Positions 1 through 5,208 of a stretch of 5,639 bases of DNA are shown in pieces. This DNA comes from an uncultured Bacteroidota bacterium. Lineage in GTDB: Bacteria > Bacteroidota > Bacteroidia > Chitinophagales > Chitinophagaceae. Under the pieces are notes generated by a model that was not told the DNA's origin, made no database searches, and worked only from the letters and a program-made list of their open reading frames with translations. Every line of letters starts with the position of its first letter. Position 1 is the first letter of the stretch. The position numbers and the translations under genes are program-made. Location of the stretch: assembly GCA_903851455.1 (NCBI GenBank), contig CAINOM010000668.1:1-5639 (forward strand), in the 5' to 3' direction.

Positions 1-76
1 CCTAAACGTTGAAATATATTCAGTTCATGCCCATTCACTTAGCCGTATTCACTACCCGGAAGCAGATGGAGCGATA

Positions 77-91
77 TGATATTCGTCATCT
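77..91 (+). promoter_or_regulatory. Candidate Crp/Fnr-type operator upstream of hemN
   Basis: The sequence TGATATTCGTCATCT contains TGA (77-79), six bases, then TCA (86-88), which is the half-site geometry of Crp/Fnr-family operators. The flanks make a 4-base dyad (ATGA/TCAT). The same 15-mer with one difference lies before the histidine kinase gene at 4467-4481 on the other strand. The dyad centre, 82.5, lies about 40-45 bases upstream of the start point predicted from the TAATTTTG element at 112-119, the usual place for a class II activator. Binding by the receiver-Crp protein of this window is inferred. Confidence 0.5.
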
Positions 92-92
92 G

Positions 93-119
93 TTGTGAAG
101 ATGGGTGGGCTTAATTTTG
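93..119 (+). promoter_or_regulatory. Candidate Bacteroidota-type promoter of hemN
   Basis: TAATTTTG at 112-119 fits the Bacteroidota -7 consensus TAnnTTTG exactly. A TTG at 93-95 lies 16 bases upstream, somewhat closer than the usual spacing of the -33 element, so that part is weak. Transcription would begin near 124-127, leaving a leader of about 10-13 bases before the ATG at 137. This placement argues against the upstream in-frame GTG (95) and ATG (101) starts, which would lie within or before the promoter. Confidence 0.45.
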
Positions 120-136
120 CTGAAAATATTTGGATA

Positions 137-1498
137 ATGGTCAGTGCTAAATTGCTGGAGAAATATAATGTGCCTGTGCCGAGGTATACCAGCTATCCTA
201 CGGTGCCGTATTGGAAGGATCATATAGATGCCGGCCAGTGGGTGAAAACCTTCTCTGAGCGGTTCCGTGGTATGAGCAAGGAAGGCGTGAGTTTATATGT
301 TCACCTGCCCTTTTGCGAGTCGTTGTGTACTTACTGCGGTTGCAATAAGAAAATAACCGGTAATCACAGCGTAGAAGCCGAATATATGTCCGCCATTCTC
401 AAAGAATGGGAGCTGTATACGGCTTTGATGGTCGAAAGACCCATCATTAAAGAGCTTCACCTGGGAGGCGGCACACCCACCTTCTTTTCTCCGGCCAACC
501 TTGAAATTCTTCTGTCCGCCATTCTGGACCGGAGTATTGTTCATCCGGAGCATGAGTTCAGTTTTGAGGGACACCCTAACAACACCACAAGGGAACACCT
601 GGAGCGGCTATATCAACTTGGCTTCAGGCGGGTTAGTTTCGGTATACAGGACAATGATCCGGAGGTGCAGCGCATTATCAACAGGGTGCAGCCATTTGAG
701 CAGGTGCAACACGTTACAGAAATGGCGCGTGAGATCGGCTACAAGTCCATAAACTTTGACCTGATATACGGACTACCGCGCCAAACGGAGGAGAGTATAG
801 CAAGGACCGTTAATCAATCTATTTCCCTGAGGCCCGATAGGGTAGCGTTTTACAGCTATGCGCATGTGCCATGGACCAGCAGGGGACAGCGGCTTTTTGA
901 CGAGCACGACCTGCCATCGGCGGCGGAGAAAATTAGACTATACCAGACCGGCAAACGGTTATTTTCTGAAAACGGTTATCATGACATAGGTATGGACCAT
1001 TTTGCGTTGCCGCAGGATGATCTGTATTTGGTATCGCAGGCAGGGAAGCTGCACCGGAATTTTATGGGGTATACGACACAAAGTACCAGCCTGCTGATAG
1101 GTCTGGGCGTGTCGAGCATAAGCAGTACAGGTAATGCCTTTGCGCAAAATGCGAAAACGATCCATAACTACTACAACCAGATCAGCAGTGGAAAGCTGGC
1201 AATCGAAAAGGGATACTTTCTGAGCGAAGAAGATGTCCGGTTCGGCAAATACATTTTGGACATAAGCTGCAAGAGGGCAACGGATTTTTGTAAAGAAGAT
1301 ATTCCTACCATAGAAGAGTTCTGTATGCCCGTATTAAAGATGCTGGAAACTGATGGCCTGCTCACGGTTCATGACAAAACGGTGATCGTGACAACCCTGG
1401 GAAAGAACTTCATCAGAAATATTTGCAGTGCATTTGACCTTCATTTGCTGAGAAACAAAGCGAATGCAGGGCAAAAAGTATTCAGTAATGCCATCTAG
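137..1498 (+). CDS. hemN: Oxygen-independent coproporphyrinogen III dehydrogenase HemN
   Basis: Radical SAM enzyme that oxidatively decarboxylates coproporphyrinogen III to protoporphyrinogen IX without O2, in the cytosol, for haem synthesis at low oxygen. From the ATG at 137 it has 453 residues, close to the 457 of E. coli HemN. It shows RYTSYPT near the N-terminus, the cluster motif CxxxCxxC (C60, C64, C67) followed by C69, Y54 ahead of it, the SAM-binding GGGTPT at 110-115, then GMDHFA (285-290) and LHRNF-GYTTQ (305-315), both typical of true HemN rather than HemW. The frame stays open upstream to a GTG at 95, but family length, the cysteine positions and a promoter-like element at 112-119 favour 137. 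No Shine-Dalgarno sequence is seen, as usual in Bacteroidota. It converges on the regulator gene. A Crp/Fnr-type site upstream suggests control by oxygen supply. Confidence 0.97.
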   Translation: MVSAKLLEKYNVPVPRYTSYPTVPYWKDHIDAGQWVKTFSERFRGMSKEGVSLYVHLPFCESLCTYCGCNKKITGNHSVEAEYMSAILKEWELYTALMVERPIIKELHLGGGTPTFFSPANLEILLSAILDRSIVHPEHEFSFEGHPNNTTREHLERLYQLGFRRVSFGIQDNDPEVQRIINRVQPFEQVQHVTEMAREIGYKSINFDLIYGLPRQTEESIARTVNQSISLRPDRVAFYSYAHVPWTSRGQRLFDEHDLPSAAEKIRLYQTGKRLFSENGYHDIGMDHFALPQDDLYLVSQAGKLHRNFMGYTTQSTSLLIGLGVSSISSTGNAFAQNAKTIHNYYNQISSGKLAIEKGYFLSEEDVRFGKYILDISCKRATDFCKEDIPTIEEFCMPVLKMLETDGLLTVHDKTVIVTTLGKNFIRNICSAFDLHLLRNKANAGQKVFSNAI

Positions 1499-1523
1499 CG
1501 ATCGTTGAGGTCGTGGTTAAAAT

Positions 1524-1578
1524 ATCCAGGCCAGCCATACTGCATGGTGGCGTTCCAGACTTCTGGCCTGACCTGGAT
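1524..1578. terminator. Nested inverted repeat, likely bidirectional terminator
   Basis: This lies in the gap between the convergent hemN and regulator genes. The arms ATCCAGG (1524-1530) and CCTGGAT (1572-1578) are perfect complements. CAGGCCAG (1527-1534) and CTGGCCTG (1563-1570) are also perfect complements and offer a competing pairing. Inside sits CCAT/ATGG (1535-1538, 1544-1547). On the + strand the stem is followed by GTTTTG, and on the - strand by ATATTTTAAC, so each direction has a run of only four Ts. It could end both transcripts, though the short T runs make an intrinsic terminator uncertain. Confidence 0.5.
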
Positions 1579-1587
1579 GTTTTGATG

Positions 1588-1615
1588 AGCGTGCCTTTCG
1601 CTGAGGTAGCACGCT
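1588..1615. repeat. Second inverted repeat in the convergent gap
   Basis: The arms AGCGTGC (1588-1594) and GCACGCT (1609-1615) are perfect 7-base complements around a 14-base loop. It lies 39 bases beyond the stop codon of the receiver-Crp gene, so a transcript from the - strand would meet it before the larger nested repeat at 1524-1578. No T run follows on either strand. It may act as a 3'-end stabilising stem or form part of a composite terminator. Confidence 0.4.
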
Positions 1616-1653
1616 ATTATCAACAGAAGCCTAACCGTAAAATTCAGCGGAAC

Positions 1654-2712
1654 TTACCGGATCAGATTATTGAGTTTCTTTTCGTCAACAATAATGATCT
1701 TGCCGGTTTTAATGTCTACCAGGTTCTCGCTTTTGAAATCGCTGAGTGTCCGGATAAGGGATTCTGTGGCGGTGCCGGCAATCGTGGCCAGTTCTTCGCG
1801 GCTTATGTCTATCAGGTACGGCTCTTTCTTGTTGATGTGGTACTTCTTTTGCATGCTGATCAGCGCTTCGGCAACTTTTTTGCGCAGCGTGTTGTAGGCT
1901 ATACCTAAAAGCTGTTCCTCTTTCGCAACAATATTTTTCGAAAGGAGGGCGATCAGCTTCCTGGCTATTGCCGGGTTGCTGTTTAGCAATTCTTCAAAGT
2001 CCTTCCGGGCGATGAGCGCCAGTTCTGTTTCTTCTATTGCTTCAGCAGTTTCTTTATAGGGGGAATTTTCAAGAAGGGCCGTATAACCGAAAAAGTCGCC
2101 CTGGTTATAAAGGTCTATTACCAGGTCTTTGCCGTCTTCATGCGTTTTATACGATTTTACTTTTCCCTTCAGGATGTAATAAAGGTAATGAGGGTGATTG
2201 CCTGTTTTATAGATCACCTGCCTCTTTTTGTAGTCGCTGACATTGCTCTCGGCAGTAAGATCTTCAAGCGTTTTGCCTGTGCTTACTGCGGTCCTTAATT
2301 CATTCAGTCCCTCGAGATCAGAGGTAAGGCTCTTCTTGATGATGTCATTTTTCCTGAGCCTGCTTTCTATGGCGTTTAGCAATTCATTGCCGGCAAAGGG
2401 CTTGGTGATATAATCGTCGGCGCCCATTTCCATGGCCGCCCTGAAATCGCTACGTTCACTTTTGGACGTGAGAAAGATAAACGGAATGTTTTGGGTCTGT
2501 GGCTCTTTGTGCAGTACATGCAGCACACCATAGCCGTCTATGCCGGGCATCATTATGTCGCAGATGATAAGGTCCGGCTTATTTTGTTGCGCAGCTTCGA
2601 CACCTTCTTTGCCGTTAGCTGCAGTCAATACTTTGTAGTCAGACAATGTGAGGATCTCGGCAACATTTTCCCTGATGTCTTCATTGTCTTCTATTACAAG
2701 AATTGTTTTCAT
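1654..2712 (-). CDS. Response regulator with receiver, cNMP-fold and Crp/Fnr HTH domains
   Basis: A 352-residue phosphorylation-controlled transcription factor. The CheY-like receiver (about 1-122) has acidic E8/D9, phosphoacceptor D52 in CDIMMPG, T82 and K104 (KPF). A linker leads to a cNMP-binding fold (about 149-270, GDFFGYTAL at 205-213) and a Crp-type winged helix (about 275-345, ISREELATIAGTATESLIR). In the recognition helix E317 and R321 match the Glu and Arg with which CRP and FNR read the TGA core, while CRP R180 is replaced by T316. The cAMP-phosphate Arg/Ser pair is not apparent, and the only cysteine is C51, so neither cAMP nor an FNR iron-sulphur cluster is a likely signal. The kinase gene ends 2 bases upstream, so the two are surely co-transcribed and likely partners. 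Probable targets, by inference, are hemN and the kinase operon itself. Confidence 0.94.
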   Translation of the reverse strand: MKTILVIEDNEDIRENVAEILTLSDYKVLTAANGKEGVEAAQQNKPDLIICDIMMPGIDGYGVLHVLHKEPQTQNIPFIFLTSKSERSDFRAAMEMGADDYITKPFAGNELLNAIESRLRKNDIIKKSLTSDLEGLNELRTAVSTGKTLEDLTAESNVSDYKKRQVIYKTGNHPHYLYYILKGKVKSYKTHEDGKDLVIDLYNQGDFFGYTALLENSPYKETAEAIEETELALIARKDFEELLNSNPAIARKLIALLSKNIVAKEEQLLGIAYNTLRKKVAEALISMQKKYHINKKEPYLIDISREELATIAGTATESLIRTLSDFKSENLVDIKTGKIIIVDEKKLNNLIR

Positions 2713-2714
2713 TT

Positions 2715-4436
2715 TTATGGTCGTTTATTGTTGGTAAATGTAATCGTAAACTTTGTTCCTTCGCCCAATTTACTTTCACACGCTATTTTGCCATTCATTA
2801 GTTCTGCATATTTGCTTACTATATGCAGACCCAGTCCTGTGCCCTGGATATTTGTGGCATTTGACGATCTGAAGAAACGTTTGAATAAGTTGTCAATATC
2901 TTCTTCAGGGATACCTATGCCACTATCTTTCACCGACAATGCAAACTTGTTGCCCCGGCTGTCGGTAGTTAATTCAATTACCGACTGCTCATTTGAGAAT
3001 TTAACTGCATTGGACAACAGGTTGATAATGATGTGCTTCATCATAGACGTATCCAGAAAAACGAGCGAACTCGTTCCCAGGTGCTTATAGGATATAGACT
3101 GATCCTTCTTAAGCATATGCTGCACTTCCTGTATTATTTCCGCGACCTGTTCTTTGATATCGTACTCCCTATAGTTGGCGTCAATATTGCCTTCCTCGAT
3201 CTTGCCGACGGAGAGAAAATCATTCAATATCTCTGTGAGTGAGGTTACGGATGATACGATCCTTTGAATGTGTTTCTCCCGCTGCGGCTGTTCTTCCGTT
3301 TTTGAATACCGCGAAAGCAGGTATGCGGATGAAAGGACTGCGCTTAAGGGTGTTCTGAACTCATGCGAAGCCATTGAGACAAAACGGGATTTGAGTTCGT
3401 TGAGTTCTTTTTCTTTTTCCAGAGCGGCGCGGAGTTCCGTTTCTGCCTGTTTTTTTTCTGATATATCTATTGCTATCCCCAGGTAGCCGGAGATATTATT
3501 TTGTGTATCCTTTAGCTGTGTAATATTGAGCGAAACGAAAAACAGGGAGCCGTCTTTTCTTACATAGTGCCATTCCTGGTTATTGTTATGGCCGGTTGCG
3601 GCGGCAGTCGTAAAGACTTCAAATCCCGGTGCTACCCGTTTTCCGGTTATCCTCGAAAGATCTTCGGCCCGCAATTCAAGTTCGTCCCGGAGATGGAAAT
3701 CGATCACACTCTTTTTGCTGATGACGTCCGCGGCATTATAACCCAGCCATTTTTCGGCAGCGGGGTTGAAAAACTGCAGCAGGCCATTTTGGTCTGATAC
3801 GAATATAATTGCCCCCGCGTGATTCCAGATATTATTCAGAAAAGTATTGACTCGCTCCAGTTCTGCATCTTTGCGCTCTGTTACCTTTATCTGGTTGCCG
3901 AGTTGCTCCACCGTTATAGCCAGCGACTGAGAGCCCTCCTTTACCTTTTCTTCCAGGTGAGCATTCAACTGTATGATTGCCTGCTCTGTTTCCTTCCTTT
4001 GTGTGATATCGTTGATAAAAGCCAGTGAATAGGCGTCGCCCTCTACCGTATAGTGCCCGAGGCTTACCTCCACGGGGAACTCGGAACCATCTTTTTTTAA
4101 GCCGGACAGCTCCATGCCCAGTCCCATGGGACGGCTGTGCGGATTTGAGCTAAAGTTTTCGCGATGTTTTACGTGCCGGGTGCTATAACGAGGGGGGATA
4201 AGTATTTCGACTTTTTTGCCGAACAATTCATCTTCGCCGTATCCAAACTGCTGCTCGATGTACTTATTAGCCATCTGGATCTCCCCGGCGGCATTTGTAA
4301 TAAGAATACCGATACTCGCATAATTAAACAGGGCGTGGAATGTATCATTGTTTAATGTGGTAAAAGGCATGCTTAAATATAAGCTGATTTTTTCTAGTGA
4401 AATTTCTATTTTTTTATTTTTGGACGCTTTAGCCAT
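2715..4436 (-). CDS. Soluble double-PAS hybrid-free sensor histidine kinase, FixL-like
   Basis: A 573-residue kinase with no membrane segment, so a cytosolic sensor. In order: a short lysine-rich N-terminus, PAS1 (about 31-146, ending FINDITQRK), a coiled coil (about 147-197), PAS2 (about 198-327, ending AIDISEKKQ), HisKA with phosphoacceptor H358 in SHEFRTPLS, and HATPase_c with NLLSNAVKF (N box), DSGIGIP (G1, 504-510), FKRFFR (F box) and GTGLGLHIV (G2, 532-540). PAS1 aligns with the FixL/DosP type: H88 in STRHVKHR falls at the FixL haem-ligand position, whereas M108 replaces the O2-contacting Arg. Haem binding is possible but unproven, since many non-haem PAS domains also carry this histidine. 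The gene lies 64 bases after the SafE-type gene and 2 bases before the regulator it presumably phosphorylates. The ATG at 4436 is chosen; an in-frame ATG at 4370 is a weaker alternative. Confidence 0.94.
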   Translation of the reverse strand: MAKASKNKKIEISLEKISLYLSMPFTTLNNDTFHALFNYASIGILITNAAGEIQMANKYIEQQFGYGEDELFGKKVEILIPPRYSTRHVKHRENFSSNPHSRPMGLGMELSGLKKDGSEFPVEVSLGHYTVEGDAYSLAFINDITQRKETEQAIIQLNAHLEEKVKEGSQSLAITVEQLGNQIKVTERKDAELERVNTFLNNIWNHAGAIIFVSDQNGLLQFFNPAAEKWLGYNAADVISKKSVIDFHLRDELELRAEDLSRITGKRVAPGFEVFTTAAATGHNNNQEWHYVRKDGSLFFVSLNITQLKDTQNNISGYLGIAIDISEKKQAETELRAALEKEKELNELKSRFVSMASHEFRTPLSAVLSSAYLLSRYSKTEEQPQREKHIQRIVSSVTSLTEILNDFLSVGKIEEGNIDANYREYDIKEQVAEIIQEVQHMLKKDQSISYKHLGTSSLVFLDTSMMKHIIINLLSNAVKFSNEQSVIELTTDSRGNKFALSVKDSGIGIPEEDIDNLFKRFFRSSNATNIQGTGLGLHIVSKYAELMNGKIACESKLGEGTKFTITFTNNKRP

Positions 4437-4447
4437 AGATAAATTTA

Positions 4448-4455
4448 CAAATAGA
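4448..4455 (-). promoter_or_regulatory. Possible -7 promoter element before the kinase gene
   Basis: Read on the - strand this is TCTATTTG, matching five of the six fixed positions of TAnnTTTG, and it ends 11 bases before the ATG of the kinase gene. No convincing -33 TTTG is present, which would suit an activator-dependent promoter with the candidate operator at 4467-4481 just upstream. An overlapping alternative, TAAATTTA (4440-4447), is too near the start codon unless the mRNA is leaderless. The gene may also be read through from fixH. Confidence 0.3.
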
Positions 4456-4466
4456 GCGTACGGAGG

Positions 4467-4481
4467 AGATGACGAAGATCA
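4467..4481 (-). promoter_or_regulatory. Candidate Crp/Fnr-type operator upstream of the kinase gene
   Basis: Read on the - strand this is TGATCTTCGTCATCT, with TGA and TCA separated by six bases. It differs from the hemN site at 77-91 in one of 15 positions. It sits in the only sizeable gap of the - strand gene set, 31 bases before the kinase ATG. The dyad centre is about 20 bases upstream of the possible -7 element, closer than at hemN, so the kinase promoter or the direction of the effect (activation or repression) may differ. Its use by the receiver-Crp protein would make the circuit autoregulated; this is inference. Confidence 0.48.
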
Positions 4482-4495
4482 GTTTTGGAACTGAT
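4478..4495. repeat. Perfect inverted repeat in the gap before the kinase gene
   Basis: ATCAGTT (4478-4484) and AACTGAT (4489-4495) are perfect 7-base complements around a 4-base centre, TTGG on the + strand. The repeat begins 5 bases after the stop codon of the SafE-type gene and shares four bases (4478-4481) with the candidate operator. In RNA it could form a short hairpin at the 3' end of the fixH-SafE message, but no T run follows, so it is a poor intrinsic terminator. It could instead be a second protein-binding dyad. Confidence 0.45.
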
Positions 4496-4500
4496 TATGG

Positions 4501-5208
4501 TCATTTTTTGTGGCAGCAGGAGTGGATCTGGCCATTGGAAACCTGGACTTTTGGGCTTACGTAGGGTATGCCGAGGTTTAAACCTCTAAGCAGGAAAAGG
4601 CAACCGAAGGAGAAAACAATGATCGGTGTGAATTTTTTATAATGTCCGTTTCTAAAGAAAGAGACACGATTCTTGAAGAGGATGATACTGATGAGCGCAG
4701 GCAGTGTACCGGTACCAAATGCATACATGAACAATGCTGCCTGGAATGGGGTGTGTAAAACCAAGGTGGCCGAAAGCGCCATGTAAACCAGCCCGCAGGG
4801 CAGCAAGCCGTTGAGCATACCCGTAATAGCAATTGAAGACAGTGCGGGATTGCCCATAAAATGGCTGAGCTTACGTTTCACAAATTCATTCCATGGGAGC
4901 TGCAACTGCCATTTTCTTTGAGACGGAAGGAACGATATGATGCCTGCTACTAATAAAGTGCAGCCGAGGATAACAGATATATACTGCTGTATTCGAGGAT
5001 TGAATGCTCCCCTGAATGAAAAGAGGGTGATGGCCATAAGCGCATAGACGGATATGCGGGCAAAATGATAGAGTGCGATGGCATAGATGCGCCGTACGCC
5101 AGTGAAATTGTTGAACGGTAAGAACATCATAATGGGGCCGCACATGCCCACACAGTGCAGGCTGCCTGTGAGGCCCATCAGCAACGCTATTAAATAAGAG
5201 GGTATCAT
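4501..5208 (-). CDS. Sulfite exporter TauE/SafE-family (DsbD_2-like) membrane protein
   Basis: A 235-residue inner-membrane protein with about six hydrophobic segments (near 3-30, 44-65, 76-95, 120-150, 156-178, 194-212). It carries GSLHCVGMCGP (H18, C19, C23) near the start and GLLPCG (C138) in the second half, a pattern of the SafE/DsbD_2 group often found beside cbb3 oxidase genes. The tail ends HSCCHKK (H229, C231, C232, H233), a possible metal-binding end. Despite the family name, sulfite transport is not indicated. From memory of gammaproteobacterial gene order (cco genes, SafE-like gene, hemN, anr), a role in cbb3 oxidase maturation such as copper or thiol handling is a reasonable inference. 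The start overlaps the fixH stop as ATGA (5205-5208), implying translational coupling. Confidence 0.88.
   Translation of the reverse strand: MIPSYLIALLMGLTGSLHCVGMCGPIMMFLPFNNFTGVRRIYAIALYHFARISVYALMAITLFSFRGAFNPRIQQYISVILGCTLLVAGIISFLPSQRKWQLQLPWNEFVKRKLSHFMGNPALSSIAITGMLNGLLPCGLVYMALSATLVLHTPFQAALFMYAFGTGTLPALISIILFKNRVSFFRNGHYKKFTPIIVFSFGCLFLLRGLNLGIPYVSPKVQVSNGQIHSCCHKK

Noticed and set aside
2..79. Open frame on the + strand running in from the left edge and ending at TGA 77-79, possibly the tail of an upstream gene.
   Set aside because: Only 25 codons, with no recognisable family motif; a stop-free run this short is common by chance. If real, its stop codon would overlap the candidate operator.
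95..136. N-terminal extension of HemN from GTG 95 or ATG 101.
   Set aside because: It is not seen in the family as I know it, lacks a ribosome site, and crosses the TAATTTTG promoter element.
1513..1908. 131-codon + strand frame opposite the end of the receiver-Crp gene.
   Set aside because: It lies mostly antisense to well-conserved HTH coding sequence, and its protein has no family features.
2491..3090. 199-codon + strand frame opposite the kinase-regulator junction.
   Set aside because: It is antisense to the conserved receiver and ATPase domains; length alone does not support it.
4409..4421. T7-A-T5 run (A5-T-A7 in the kinase coding sense) that might allow slippage or signal a frameshift.
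   Set aside because: The reading frame is intact on both sides and the run simply encodes a lysine-rich N-terminus; nothing indicates programmed slippage.
4478..4495. The inverted repeat ATCAGTT-N4-AACTGAT as an FNR box.
   Set aside because: An FNR box is TTGAT-N4-ATCAA; this repeat has the opposite arm order, so it does not fit, although the spacer length is the same.
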